Assembly: GCA_964544155.1 (NCBI GenBank)
Contig: CAZJAH010000001.1
Span: forward strand, 186,001 to 250,000
Reading direction: 5' to 3'
Length of the DNA stretch: 64,000 nucleotides
From: CAZJAH01 sp964544155
GTDB taxonomy: Bacteria > Bacteroidota > Ignavibacteria > Kapaibacteriales > UBA2268
The position numbers were made by a program, and so were the translations under genes. Numbering within the stretch: position 1 is the stretch's first letter; each line of letters starts with the position of its first letter. The notes under the pieces were generated by a model, which did no database searches, was not told the origin of the DNA, and worked only from the letters and a program-made list of their open reading frames with translations. Below, piece after piece: positions 41,086-51,162 of this stretch.

Positions 41086-44000
41086 TTTGTTTTTTATTAA
41101 AGGATAAATTCCGGAACCGCCGTTTATTTCTATCTTCAGATAATAGGCTCCGCGTGCTATCCCGGCTATATCGAAGCTCTCATATATATAACCATGTTTT
41201 TGCAATTTCCATTTTTTAATTAAATGTCCGGTTATTGAATACAAATTTATTTTGATATCGGCTTCTTCCTTGATGTATAATTCCATATTGAACTCACTAG
41301 CCGCAGGATTCGGAAATAGGCTGATATCAATATTATCAATAGCAATGGCCTCATTCGGGTAAATCTCAAAAATATCTGAATAGTTTGGGCACCAGTTTGT
41401 ATCCCTCACTTCAACCATGTATTCGCCGGGCTGATCGATAAAATGAGTCCTTCCGGTGCCGCCATCGATTGGCTCGCCGTTCAGGAACCACCTGTATGAA
41501 TGGCTTTCCGTGGCTGTTAGCTTACGTCCGGTGCGGATTATTTCCGGTTCTTCAGGCAGTGGATTAACTCCGATATAGATAGTATCGCTATAAAGCTCGC
41601 ATCCGTTGATCTTATCTATTATATTAGCAAAATAGTAGCCCTGGTCGGAAATCACAATGGAATCACCCGTAAAGCCTGTGTTCCACTTTATCTCGTAGCC
41701 GTCATAATCTTCCATTGGATTGAAATTCCGGTCGAAAAGTATAAGCTTAATGCCGGTAGAGCGGCCTTCGCAGATTTTATTATTTAAAATGTATAGCCTG
41801 TTCACAGGCAAAAAGTATTTATCTATAATGACAGGATTAGTGTAACTGCGGCAGCCTTCATCATCGGTATAGACGGCGAAATAGGTTCCTTTACGGGAAA
41901 ATTGCCTTTGCGATGCTACAACGCCGTCATTCCATAACAGGGGCAGTTCTTTGTCTTTTTCGAGTAATGGGCTGACGGTAAGCGTATCGTTTACGCAGAT
42001 CATTTCATCAAAAGCGTTCAGCAGAATATCGTCATTCTCACAGGAGGAAATATCATATTTCCATAAGCCCTGGCCATAAGTAGCGGCATAAAGGTATCCT
42101 GTTTCCGGCGAGAACTCCAGCTCGTGGATCATGCAATTCGGGGCTTTATGCTGATAATCCCACTTTTCTTGAGAGTATTTGAAAATTCCTATATCAGTGC
42201 CGGCGTATAGTTCATCGGTTTCGGCTATATACTCGGCGGTCAGTATCGGCAGGTTTGGCAATCCATCGGAGATATTCACTAATAACCCGTCTTCCCATAA
42301 ATATGCTTTTTCATCAGGGTCAAATCCCGCCATTCCGATAAAAACAATCTTTTCATCTATTATTTTTACGGAATTCGCCGGCTCGGGCGGTTCAAAGATC
42401 ATTTGCCAGGAATTTCCGCCGTCATTAGAAAAATATATTTCGTCATCATAAGCAGCCGCGATAAGGGTATCATTGAGCACATCAAATGAACGGCAAAGTT
42501 TCTTTTCAGAAAATTCAGTGAGATTCTTCCAGCTTTCCCCCCTGTCGTCAGACTGCCAAATATCAGAGTAGGCGGCAAATAACCTAGCTTCTGTTATCAG
42601 GCTTAATTCAAATTGGGTAACCCAAACCCGATGGCCGTCTTGTTCCCATGTGAAAATTTGATTAAGCTGTCTGTTGTCCGGGTCTACGCGAAATAGAGAA
42701 CCTCTCTGTATTGAAACATAAAAGCAGTCGGCTTTAAACGGATCGAAGGCACATTCCATGCCGTCTCCGCCCAGCAGGTGGTCCCATTCTCCGTAGGTAA
42801 ATCTCAATGTGCCGTTATCCTGTGAGCCGCCCATGCTGAAATCTTTAAATTCGGGATTCGGCCCTACTTTGTAAAACTGCGTGATATTAAGTCCATGCCC
42901 TGAAAATTCCCAACTCTTACCTTTATCCGGCGAGCGGTAAATGCCGCCATCATTAGCCACGATAAGGTATTTATCATTGAAAATTATGTCGTGATAATCC
43001 ACATGCGGACTGTTAGCCCCTCTAAAATTGTTCCCGCCATCATCAGAATAATGGAAAAAAACTCCGCCGGCGAATATTTCCTCATCACTGCCCGGATAAA
43101 AATCAAGAGCAAGATTATAAAAACCCTGTCCGTAAACTATGTCCTGCTCCGAGAATTTTGACCAGCTGTTGCCATTATCAATACTTGTATACAGGCCGTC
43201 AGTATTAGAGTCAATTGATGATGAAAGCGCGGCGAGTTTTCCCGATGATGATAAGGCCAGTTTGATCCTGGAGGAATTATCCGGATTCAGAATGACTGAC
43301 CAGCTATTGCCCGAGTCGGTACTTTTCATTATCCGGGCGCCTCCTTCAATGTTATATGTTGCGGCAATTATCACATTTTTATCCTCAAATACCAGGAAAC
43401 TCCTGATATATTCACCGCCGTAAAGCACACCCCAACTGCCTCCGCCGTCAGAAGAAACCATCAGTCCTTCGTTGGTTCCGGCGTAAAGTTTGCCATCCTC
43501 AGTGCAATGTAATTCAGCAATGGACATTTTTTCGGAATGGTCATAATTGAGGCCTGTTTCTGACCATGTAATGCCACCGTCGGTTGTTTTAATTATACCG
43601 GTTGAAAGCGTACCAAACCACGGCCAGACAGCATGATCGCCGGTTGCAGCGTAAGCTGTACCATGCTTTTCGGGATCGAAGGCAATATCTGAAATACCGG
43701 TAACCGGTAGAATGCTAATTGATATCTGCTCCCAGGTATAACCGGAATCGATTGAACGCCAAAGGCCGCCCGTTGCCGCTCCGGCCCAGTATTCCGAGCT
43801 GTCGAAGGGATTAATGACTATGCAGTTTATTCTCCCGACTCCCGCGTTCCAGCTTTCGGAATAATAGCCGTCCGGCCCCATGGGCTCCCAATTCGCGGAT
43901 TGATTAAGTTTGTATTGCTTAGCTTTATCAATGAATTTTCTGTATTCTTTAATTCTGTAATTATTATGGGGGATTTTTCTGTTATTACCGAGCCTGATTT

Positions 44001-44181
44001 CAAGAAGGTAATTCATCCTTTCGAATTGCTTATAACCGCTGTGTTGAACTTTTGGCAGGGCCATGGCGCCGCTGTTCAGGCTGTTAAATACATCGCCCGA
44101 TAAAAGCGTGCCGCCTGGAACAGCCGCGATAATCAAAAAGAGAAGACTGCGGATTATCATTTTTTGACAACTGGAAATCAT
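41083..44181 (-). CDS. T9SS-secreted sortilin/BNR-repeat protein (first of two paralogues)
   Basis: The 1032-residue product has a signal peptide (about 12-28 after a short basic leader) and then a large propeller with repeated Asp-box/BNR-type units: SIDSGYTWEQ, TTDGGITWSE, SSDGGGSWGV, SNDGGNSWQM. This matches VPS10/sortilin- or photosystem-stability-like folds seen in many secreted FCB proteins. An Ig-like section follows around 790-930 (YFAVYTDDEG, YMVEVRDTNW), then a T9SS tail (ISLFPNPAASEFNMEL, IARGAYYLKIEI). It is most likely displayed on the cell surface and binds glycans or proteins; hydrolase activity is not evident. It overlaps the upstream paralogue by four bases. Confidence 0.82.
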   Translation of the reverse strand: MISSCQKMIIRSLLFLIIAAVPGGTLLSGDVFNSLNSGAMALPKVQHSGYKQFERMNYLLEIRLGNNRKIPHNNYRIKEYRKFIDKAKQYKLNQSANWEPMGPDGYYSESWNAGVGRINCIVINPFDSSEYWAGAATGGLWRSIDSGYTWEQISISILPVTGISDIAFDPEKHGTAYAATGDHAVWPWFGTLSTGIIKTTDGGITWSETGLNYDHSEKMSIAELHCTEDGKLYAGTNEGLMVSSDGGGSWGVLYGGEYIRSFLVFEDKNVIIAATYNIEGGARIMKSTDSGNSWSVILNPDNSSRIKLALSSSGKLAALSSSIDSNTDGLYTSIDNGNSWSKFSEQDIVYGQGFYNLALDFYPGSDEEIFAGGVFFHYSDDGGNNFRGANSPHVDYHDIIFNDKYLIVANDGGIYRSPDKGKSWEFSGHGLNITQFYKVGPNPEFKDFSMGGSQDNGTLRFTYGEWDHLLGGDGMECAFDPFKADCFYVSIQRGSLFRVDPDNRQLNQIFTWEQDGHRVWVTQFELSLITEARLFAAYSDIWQSDDRGESWKNLTEFSEKKLCRSFDVLNDTLIAAAYDDEIYFSNDGGNSWQMIFEPPEPANSVKIIDEKIVFIGMAGFDPDEKAYLWEDGLLVNISDGLPNLPILTAEYIAETDELYAGTDIGIFKYSQEKWDYQHKAPNCMIHELEFSPETGYLYAATYGQGLWKYDISSCENDDILLNAFDEMICVNDTLTVSPLLEKDKELPLLWNDGVVASQRQFSRKGTYFAVYTDDEGCRSYTNPVIIDKYFLPVNRLYILNNKICEGRSTGIKLILFDRNFNPMEDYDGYEIKWNTGFTGDSIVISDQGYYFANIIDKINGCELYSDTIYIGVNPLPEEPEIIRTGRKLTATESHSYRWFLNGEPIDGGTGRTHFIDQPGEYMVEVRDTNWCPNYSDIFEIYPNEAIAIDNIDISLFPNPAASEFNMELYIKEEADIKINLYSITGHLIKKWKLQKHGYIYESFDIAGIARGAYYLKIEINGGSGIYPLIKNK

Positions 44182-47111
44182 ATTTTAATAATTTTATGAA
44201 AAAATACCCTTCCGCCTGACTTGATTATCAGAAAATATACTCCTGAGGTCAGGCCCTCATTTTTTAGCCGGTAGCTTACATCATAAATATCGGATTCCTT
44301 GACTGTTAATTCACCCCTGAGTGAAAAAATCTCATAGGATAAACTCATGCCTGAAGGATTATTAATGTAATAATCGCCCTTATGTTTGCTCACACTTATA
44401 TCATTGTTTTTTTCCCGGACTGTTACTGCTACCAATACTTTCGATGATTCAGAATAGCAGCCGTATTCGTTAAATACACGAACGCTGTAAAGCCCGGGAT
44501 TGTGTGGAACAATTACGTTTGTATCGGTATCGGGCAGTTCCTTTCCTTCGTAATACCATTGATAAGCATGCGCCTCAGAACAGATCAGGAAAGGGATTTC
44601 GTGAACTATTTGAGGGGCCGGGGGTTGTGGGGCTTCGTTGATGAAAATATTTCTTCTTCCGTAACAGCCTGAGTTATCTTTTATAGTAATACTATAAACG
44701 CCCGGTTCCTTTGTCATAAAATCTGTTTCACTGCTTATCATACCAAAAGCTTTATAGCGGCCTTCCGGTCCGGTAATTTTGATATTTGCGGAATCTCCCA
44801 TGCAAAAGTATTCATTATGATCGATGTATATATCCGAACTGTCGATAAAACAGAAGTCAACCGGCATTTTCCAGATACCCCTGCCGAATGTACCCGCGTA
44901 TAAATGTCTGTTTTTGTAGTTTATTTCCAGGTCATTAATAACCACAAAAGGCATTTTCTCATTAATAAGCACCCATCCCGGATCAAACTCATCATAATAA
45001 TACACACCGGCATCAGTACCCGCAAACAAAACGTCTCCGGGGCCTTTTCTTTTGATTATGCGGTTAACCGGAATATTCGGCATTCCACCGGAAATATTTA
45101 TGAACTTACCGTCCCTGTATAGATAGACTTTTTCTCCCTCGAAATAACCGGACAGGCTTATCCAGAATTTGTGGGGATCATAGTCATCGAAGTAAAGATC
45201 TGAAATTGCCGCTTTAAAATCGTGCTGAATTTCATGCCAGTTATCGCCGTCATCATCGCTAATGTAAAGAGAATTTAAATCAGCGGCGATAATTACATTT
45301 GTATCCGCCGGAGATACTTTGAGAGAAGTAAGAGGCTCATCTGAATTGATAGAACCTTTGCGCGTCCAGCTTTCGCCCTTATCATAGCTGACCCGCAAAT
45401 TCTGGAAAGCGGTGTACAATGTGCCCGAACCCAGTGGATTTAGAAGAAATGGCGTAATCCAGGCGGTACGCTCCTGAGATTCTTCGCCACTGATTATTAA
45501 ATTAAAATCATTGTTGCCTGAATCGGCTCTGAAAAAATTGCCCCAGTATTTTGAACCGTAAGCGATCGATGAATCACGTGAATCAAAGAAACATTCCATG
45601 CCGTCACTGCCAATTACATGCTGCCACTGATTGTCAAGGTATTTGTGTGTTCCGTTATCCTGTGTTCCACCGATCAATATCTCGTTTTCGGACTGATACA
45701 GCCCGATCCTGTAGAACTGTGCAACATCCAGACCGTTTGATATATCTTTGAACTGATAACAGTAACTGTAGCTTTTGTATAAACCGCCGTCATTAGCGGC
45801 GAAAAGCTCCACTGTACCGGGCTTAAATGTTAAATCGTGTTGGTCAGCATGAACAAACTGCATACCTCCCTGACCTGCCCAGTGGGAGCAAATATCCCAT
45901 GTTTTACCGGCATCATTGGATCTCCAAATGTTTATTCCTCCGGCAAATACAAGATCCGGGTTCTCAGGAGCTACGGCCAATGCCAGGTCATAATGCCCCT
46001 GTGCATATTCGCCCGATCCACTGAGATCTGCAGCAAGTATATTTGGCACTGTTGAAGCGGTATCCCAGCTATTGCCGAAATCATCAGTCCTAAGCAGCGA
46101 GTGAAAGCTTTTCTTTTGGTTGTCCACACAAAGCGCGTAAGCTCTTCCGGGCTTACCCGGAGCCGAAGCAATATCAATCCTTGTTACTTCTTTCAAAATT
46201 ATGGTTTCTGACCAGGTATAGCCGCCGTCGGTTGACCTGTAAATGGCGGTTCCCTTACCGGATGAGGCTGCCAGAAGTTCCCCCGGGTTTCCGGGATTGA
46301 ATTCCATATCCCTGATATAAGCCTCATCAAATGTATGCTGCCAGGATTTACCGCCGTCATTGCTTAAAAATATCCCGTTTGTAGTACCCGCTATAACAAA
46401 ATTCTCATCTTCCGGGTGAACCAGTATCCGGGCGGATTGAGCCATTTCATTCAGGGAATATTCTATTGAAGTAAGCTCCCAGGTGTACCCTCCGTCAGTT
46501 GATTTAACTATCCCGGTCGAAAAGCCGCCCGTCATTGTGAAGCCGTTGGCATCACCTGTCGCGGCATAAATTACATTTGTATTCGATGGTGCAATGGCGA
46601 TATCGCTTATACCTATACTTATGAAAGCAGGCATATCAACGGGCTGCCAGAAAGCGCCGTTGGAGCGCGATACCCAAATACCCCCCGATGCACTGCCCAG
46701 CCATATTTCATTGGGGTCATCCGTATTGAACCTTACGCAGTTAATCCTGCCTATGCCTGATGATGGATGAGGAAGCTTGTTATCAGGGATGATTTTCGGG
46801 CCACAGGATTTCCATTCCCGCCCCGCCAAGAGCTTTTCGCTCTTATCATTTTTAGATTTAAGCATAACATCGCGGATAATTTTCTCACCCGAAGGGATTT
46901 TCTCCAGGCCGTAAAGGCGTGTTCCCCAAAAATGCTTATATCTTTCGAAAGCCTTCCAGCCTGTACCTTTCTTTTTAAGTGAATCCGGGTAATCAGTGCC
47001 AATTTCGTGAATTTCAGGCACGCGGGCATTTAGCGCCGTGGTGAATGATAATAATATCATCAAGGCGGCAATAAGTCTGAGCGCCGGAATATCATCCTTT
47101 TTGAATATCAT
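44178..47111 (-). CDS. T9SS-secreted sortilin/BNR-repeat protein (second paralogue)
   Basis: This 977-residue protein is paralogous to the product of the next gene. Both share the opening block (SGIGRINCVRFN here, GVGRINCIVINP there), the order of BNR units (STDGGYTWEL, SNDGGKSWQH, SYDKGESWTR) and the segment IGGTQDNGTHK / MGGSQDNGTLR. Signal peptide is at about 10-30. A surface-exposed propeller and Ig-like parts (GVYSITIKDNSG, GLYSVRVFNEYG) are followed by a divergent T9SS-type tail (YEIFSLRGELTV, GLTSGVYFLIIKSG, HKIIKI) that lacks a clear PNP motif. The gene opens the two-gene leftward operon; the 4-base ATGA overlap implies coupled translation. Unlike its partner, the tail signal may be weaker. 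Confidence 0.82.
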   Translation of the reverse strand: MIFKKDDIPALRLIAALMILLSFTTALNARVPEIHEIGTDYPDSLKKKGTGWKAFERYKHFWGTRLYGLEKIPSGEKIIRDVMLKSKNDKSEKLLAGREWKSCGPKIIPDNKLPHPSSGIGRINCVRFNTDDPNEIWLGSASGGIWVSRSNGAFWQPVDMPAFISIGISDIAIAPSNTNVIYAATGDANGFTMTGGFSTGIVKSTDGGYTWELTSIEYSLNEMAQSARILVHPEDENFVIAGTTNGIFLSNDGGKSWQHTFDEAYIRDMEFNPGNPGELLAASSGKGTAIYRSTDGGYTWSETIILKEVTRIDIASAPGKPGRAYALCVDNQKKSFHSLLRTDDFGNSWDTASTVPNILAADLSGSGEYAQGHYDLALAVAPENPDLVFAGGINIWRSNDAGKTWDICSHWAGQGGMQFVHADQHDLTFKPGTVELFAANDGGLYKSYSYCYQFKDISNGLDVAQFYRIGLYQSENEILIGGTQDNGTHKYLDNQWQHVIGSDGMECFFDSRDSSIAYGSKYWGNFFRADSGNNDFNLIISGEESQERTAWITPFLLNPLGSGTLYTAFQNLRVSYDKGESWTRKGSINSDEPLTSLKVSPADTNVIIAADLNSLYISDDDGDNWHEIQHDFKAAISDLYFDDYDPHKFWISLSGYFEGEKVYLYRDGKFINISGGMPNIPVNRIIKRKGPGDVLFAGTDAGVYYYDEFDPGWVLINEKMPFVVINDLEINYKNRHLYAGTFGRGIWKMPVDFCFIDSSDIYIDHNEYFCMGDSANIKITGPEGRYKAFGMISSETDFMTKEPGVYSITIKDNSGCYGRRNIFINEAPQPPAPQIVHEIPFLICSEAHAYQWYYEGKELPDTDTNVIVPHNPGLYSVRVFNEYGCYSESSKVLVAVTVREKNNDISVSKHKGDYYINNPSGMSLSYEIFSLRGELTVKESDIYDVSYRLKNEGLTSGVYFLIIKSGGRVFFHKIIKI

Positions 47112-47239
47112 GTTAAATTTTCTTTTAATGCTGTCTAAATGCTATTAAAATAACGTTTTTAGCTTATTTTTCATAAATTTAAATCTCTTAGCATGATTTT
47201 TGCTAAATATTTTTTTTTAAATCATTATCAAATATTAAA

Positions 47240-49489
47240 ATGCTTCTATCTGTTTGTTTTATAACGAAAAACGAAGAAAATAATATAGCAGGAGCCATAG
47301 AATCGGTAAAGAATATCGCTTCCGAGATCATTGTTAACGATACCGGCTCTACTGATAAAACAATTGAAATAGCCCAAAGTTACGGCTGCAATATACTAAA
47401 AAGCCAATGGCAGTATGATTTTTCAAAAGCAAGAAATACCGCCCTGAATAAAGCAAAAGGCGAATTCATACTTTTCATCGACGCCGATGAAAGGCTATTA
47501 GAACCGCAAATGCTGCTGCTTATTCTCGGAAAGGCCCGTCCGCAAACAGGAGGATGGATTGTAGATGTTATTTCTAAAAGCATGAGAGACGACGGCAAAA
47601 CAGACGAATACATATCGCCGCAGATAAGGCTCTTCCGTAATCACCCGGGTATTCGTTACAGCGGGATAGTCCATGAACAAATTGCGGGCAGCATCAGCCG
47701 GCTGAATTTCGAAATAGTAAGAACAAAGCTGAAAATTGAACATAGAGGTTATCTTTCAGTTAACGACGTTATGAAAAAGCAGATCAGGAACCTGGAGCTG
47801 CTTGATAAAGCTCTCGGTAATACTCCGGAAGACAGCTTCTTGCTTTTTCAAAGAGCAAAAGCGTATCATTTTATGAATAAAAATGAGCAGGCTGAAGTTG
47901 ACATTCTAAAAGCCCTTAACCATAGCCGTTCACAGGGAAATGTTTCTCCTGAAATGCTCAATTACGGAGCAGGTATAGCATTTAGCGCCGGAAATAGGGA
48001 AACCGCAAAAGAGCGCGCTCTGGATTCAATTGCCGCCGACGCTTCACAATCATATCCTTACTATCTTTTGGGAGAAATTGCAACATCTGACAGGAATTTC
48101 GCCGCCGCGCTGAATTTCTACCAAAACGCGGCATATTTCTCAAGGAACGATATTAGAGAAAATAAGTTATCCGGCGATTTTTCAATTAATTCTGCCGACC
48201 TTATATTTAGGATTGGCAGGAGTTACGCAGGAATGAATAAACTCAACGACTCATTACAGACTTTCCTGGAATGTCTGGTTACATATCCAAATGACGTTAA
48301 TTGCCTGATAGGAGCAGCGAACATCAGCCACAGGTTAGGACAGAACGATAAAGCCCTGTTCTACCTGGAAAAAGCCGGCAAAATTGCGCCCGAGCGTAAA
48401 GAGATTTTTTCTTTCATTAAAAAAATAAAAGCAGGCCGGGAACGAAGTGCTGCGGGGGTATCCGGCAAAAAACTCCTCAGCCTGTGCATGATAGTGAAGA
48501 ATGAAGAAGATAATATCGAATCCTGCATCAGAAGCGCTAAAGAAGCTGTTGATGAAGTAATCGTTGTGGATACAGGCTCAGAAGATAAAACAATGGCAAT
48601 AGCTGAAAAAGCCGGAGCAAAAGTATATACCTTTCCATGGCAGGATGATTTCTCACTCGCGAGGAATGAATCGATCAAACGCGCTACAGGTGAGTGGATA
48701 TTATACCTGGATGCGGATGAACGTTTGAAGGTAGAGTATCCCCAAAAGCTTAGGGAATTTCTCACCGGCATGGATAGCGAAACCGGAGGAGTAAACTGCA
48801 TAATCGAAAGCGCGCACAGCCAGCTCGACGGCTCAGCTGACGTGCACCGGGGCGGTTACCCCAGGATTTTCAGGAACCTCGGCTATCCTAAAGTCAAATT
48901 CACCGGGCGGGTTCACGAGCAGATCACGCCCTCTATAATCGATGCCGGTAAAAGCATCATCAATTCCGACGTAGTCATAGAGCATCTGGGCTATAACCGC
49001 TCCCGCGAGGATATGGAAAAAAAGATCAGGCGCAATTACGACATGCTGCTGAGGCATGTGCGCGAGGAACCTCTGAACGGATACGCGTGGTTTCAGCTAG
49101 GCCAGACACTCGGGCAAATGAAGCTTATCAAAGAAGCCGAAGATGCCGTGCGCTTTGCCATTAACTGCGGCAATCTTTCAAATACCGTTTACGCGAGCGC
49201 TGCAGCCACAATGGCACAATTCGCGGGCAACAAGAAGAACTTCGAGGAAGCGCTCTCCTGGGCGGAAAAATCCCTGGAAAAAGCCCCCGGGCAGTTATAT
49301 TCACTTAGCCTGAAGGCTTATTCACTGCTTCATCTGGGGCGAGCCGAAGAAGCCAAAAGTCAATTCGAACAACTGCTGGAACTTAAAAAGCAGAAACGCG
49401 GTATGCCCAAAGCCGGATTCGATATAGAGATACGCGAAGAAGTCATCCACAAAGGCCTGCGCATGGCCGAGGAGAAATTGGCAAGTTAG
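47240..49489 (+). CDS. Tandem-duplicated GT2 glycosyltransferase with TPR repeats
   Basis: The 749 residues contain two copies of a family 2 glycosyltransferase with TPR helices. Copy one: LSVCFITKNEENNI, VNDTGSTDKT, GEFILFIDADERL (DxD-type). TPR helices follow (about 190-390). Copy two starts near 413: LSLCMIVKNEEDNI, VVDTGSEDKT, GEWILYLDADERL, then more TPR helices to the C-terminus. Both copies also share W-Q-x-D-F-S-x-A-R-N. No membrane helix is present, so it acts in the cytoplasm, perhaps transferring sugars to a protein or lipid acceptor. The similar order suggests internal duplication of a GT2-TPR unit. It is a monocistronic gene divergent from the T9SS paralogues. Confidence 0.88.
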   Translation: MLLSVCFITKNEENNIAGAIESVKNIASEIIVNDTGSTDKTIEIAQSYGCNILKSQWQYDFSKARNTALNKAKGEFILFIDADERLLEPQMLLLILGKARPQTGGWIVDVISKSMRDDGKTDEYISPQIRLFRNHPGIRYSGIVHEQIAGSISRLNFEIVRTKLKIEHRGYLSVNDVMKKQIRNLELLDKALGNTPEDSFLLFQRAKAYHFMNKNEQAEVDILKALNHSRSQGNVSPEMLNYGAGIAFSAGNRETAKERALDSIAADASQSYPYYLLGEIATSDRNFAAALNFYQNAAYFSRNDIRENKLSGDFSINSADLIFRIGRSYAGMNKLNDSLQTFLECLVTYPNDVNCLIGAANISHRLGQNDKALFYLEKAGKIAPERKEIFSFIKKIKAGRERSAAGVSGKKLLSLCMIVKNEEDNIESCIRSAKEAVDEVIVVDTGSEDKTMAIAEKAGAKVYTFPWQDDFSLARNESIKRATGEWILYLDADERLKVEYPQKLREFLTGMDSETGGVNCIIESAHSQLDGSADVHRGGYPRIFRNLGYPKVKFTGRVHEQITPSIIDAGKSIINSDVVIEHLGYNRSREDMEKKIRRNYDMLLRHVREEPLNGYAWFQLGQTLGQMKLIKEAEDAVRFAINCGNLSNTVYASAAATMAQFAGNKKNFEEALSWAEKSLEKAPGQLYSLSLKAYSLLHLGRAEEAKSQFEQLLELKKQKRGMPKAGFDIEIREEVIHKGLRMAEEKLAS

Positions 49490-49502
49490 GTCAGTCACTT
49501 TT

Positions 49503-49556
49503 CCGGGTATTCCCGGCTGCCGGTTTATTGAACTTTGGCAGCACGGGCGCTCCCGT
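49503..49556. repeat. Two short intergenic palindromes
   Basis: CCGGG-TATT-CCCGG (49503-49516) and ACGGG-CGCT-CCCGT (49543-49556) are two 5-bp stems with 4-base loops just after the GT2-TPR gene. Neither has a T-run. They may help stop transcription or be remnants of a REP-like repeat. The rest of 49490-49694 shows nothing. Confidence 0.35.
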
Positions 49557-49694
49557 CTGCGCTATCATGTACTATTACATTTCTTATGGCTCTCCCGGCA
49601 TCATTTGTTCAATAATATATATAATATAATTTAAATCCTCCCATAGAATTATACTCTAAAGCCGGAAATGGTAATTTAACAAATGTCAGGCCTT

Positions 49695-50186
49695 TTAATA
49701 CTGTATTGAGAATTTCGGAATGAAAACAATTATCAGTATGGCAATAGTCATTTGCCAGTAATAGTTTGTAACGAATAACCCGCTGAGTATGATCAATTCA
49801 TCTTCGGTATTAGAATCTATATCCCCGTTTGTAGATGAGCCGGAGTACCTGATTTTTATTCCATCCGTGCCGGAAAGGCTCCATTTGGTATTCCAGAGGT
49901 TATCATATTCCCAGAGGATAGTTTTATCAGGGAGCGAAATCGTGGCTTTGGTCATCCAGCTATTATAGCTGATCTCCCCTATGGCTTTATCTTCCGCCGG
50001 GTCGATAATTTCGGTATGCTGATCAATCAATCCCTTTGTTCTAAAAATATATTCCCGGCCATTCATATTGGCGTTGGAAGTCTGCGAAAAGAATTTATCC
50101 TTCAGGCTTCCCACCTGCTTCTCACCCGAAAAAACACTATATTCATCAGAAAACCAATCCTTCTTCCAGTTCAGTTTATTTTCCAT
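49695..50186 (-). CDS. Small protein of unknown function with C-terminal membrane helix
   Basis: This 163-residue protein has no signal peptide. Residues 1-120 are beta-rich with repeated W and Y (KKDWFSDEYSVFSGEKQVG, SYNSWMTKATISLPDKTI, LWNTKWSLSGTDGIKIRY), loosely recalling tubby-like/LURP-one-related folds, but I cannot confirm that. A hydrophobic segment near the C-terminus (about 141-156) may be a tail anchor. It stands alone in a leftward orientation, with its start preceded by GGAGTGAG about 4 bases upstream of the ATG. Neighbours (a GT2 gene and an outer-membrane-type protein) give no clear clue. Confidence 0.6.
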   Translation of the reverse strand: MENKLNWKKDWFSDEYSVFSGEKQVGSLKDKFFSQTSNANMNGREYIFRTKGLIDQHTEIIDPAEDKAIGEISYNSWMTKATISLPDKTILWEYDNLWNTKWSLSGTDGIKIRYSGSSTNGDIDSNTEDELIILSGLFVTNYYWQMTIAILIIVFIPKFSIQY

Positions 50187-50233
50187 AACTCACTCCGGAA
50201 ATTCCCGCGATATTTACAATCATTCTTATCAGC

Positions 50234-50353
50234 TCACCAATAATACGAAATACGAAAGAAATTGTTCTGGGGTTTAAGGAGAATGATTTCTAAGCCGAGG
50301 CCAATTCCGAAGGCTGATGCTCTCGAAGCCGGGGCAATTTTTTCATCGACCAT
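50234..50353 (-). pseudogene. Remnant of an outer-membrane barrel C-terminus
   Basis: Leftward from ATG 50353 a 39-residue frame ends with FGIGLGLEIILLKPQNN and then FFRISYYW before TGA at 50236-50234. An aromatic last residue after alternating strands is the standard ending of outer-membrane beta barrels, yet there is no room for a signal or barrel before it: TAG stands three codons upstream of the ATG. It lies directly after the stop of the barrel-like gene at 50398, and may be the eroded tail of a duplicate. Confidence 0.35.
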
Positions 50354-50397
50354 ATTCTATAGCATTTTTTTCAATAGCCCCATACAACAGAAATTCC

Positions 50398-51162
50398 TTA
50401 AAAACCGCTGCTATAGTAGAATCTGACGAAGCGGACGGGGCTGTCAGAACCGTTTCGGCTATTCAGAAGGTCGCGGAGCTGCAGTTCGAGCGTAAGGCCA
50501 CGCGCTACCGACCACCTGAGCGATGTACTCAACAGGCCGCCGCTATTCCACATCTTGTGGCCGTCCGCGCCGGGGTACAGGTTATACTCAAAGTTTAGGG
50601 CCAGGCTGCCGCCGAGGCTCTGCTCTATGCCGATATAGCCGTTTGGGCTTCTGTCTTCCGGGCGCGGCTCGAAGGAATAATTGATGCCCCCATGGAGCGA
50701 TATATCCCCCGGCCACCATAGAAAATTCTTGCTGGCTGCCAGGTAAGCCCCGGGCGAACAGACCATGTACCTGTCTATACCGCCCAGCCAGCGGCCCGCC
50801 CCCTGAGTGTTTATGCCGATTGCTAAAGCCGGAAACGTGCTCTTTTCATTGATTATCCGGAATTTCGCGTTAACTCCGGGCAGTTCGGGAAATTCAGGTT
50901 TCTCGCCGCCTATGAAGTTATTCACGGCGTAGGATATCCCCAGCTCGAAATTCGTAAAAGGCGATACTGCGAAATCAGCCATAATGCCGCCACCGTCGAA
51001 GAAATCGGCTCTGACCGCAAAGCTGCTTTTAGCGAGCATTCCGGCTGTCGGCATATCTATTGTGTAGCGTGTTTCGTTCACTGCCGCTGATCCGGCCGCG
51101 CCTTGCCCTATCGCCGCGAAAGGAGCAATGACAAGTAAATATATAATGATTATGGTTTTCAT
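50398..51162 (-). CDS. Outer-membrane beta-barrel protein of unknown function
   Basis: The 254-residue product has a signal peptide (MKTIIIIYLLVIAPFAAIGQ) and then alternating amphipathic strands: FAVRADFFDGGGIMADFAV, NFELGISYAVNNFIG, PALAIGINTQGAG, DISLHGGINYSFE and a closing VRFVRFYYSSGF with terminal Phe, the usual C-terminal signal for outer-membrane assembly. The number of strands I can pick out is about ten to twelve. I recognise no specific family; a small porin-like or YjbH-like protein would fit. A likely broken barrel end follows at 50353-50234. The upstream 222 bases are shared with a divergent lipoprotein gene. Confidence 0.7.
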   Translation of the reverse strand: MKTIIIIYLLVIAPFAAIGQGAAGSAAVNETRYTIDMPTAGMLAKSSFAVRADFFDGGGIMADFAVSPFTNFELGISYAVNNFIGGEKPEFPELPGVNAKFRIINEKSTFPALAIGINTQGAGRWLGGIDRYMVCSPGAYLAASKNFLWWPGDISLHGGINYSFEPRPEDRSPNGYIGIEQSLGGSLALNFEYNLYPGADGHKMWNSGGLLSTSLRWSVARGLTLELQLRDLLNSRNGSDSPVRFVRFYYSSGF

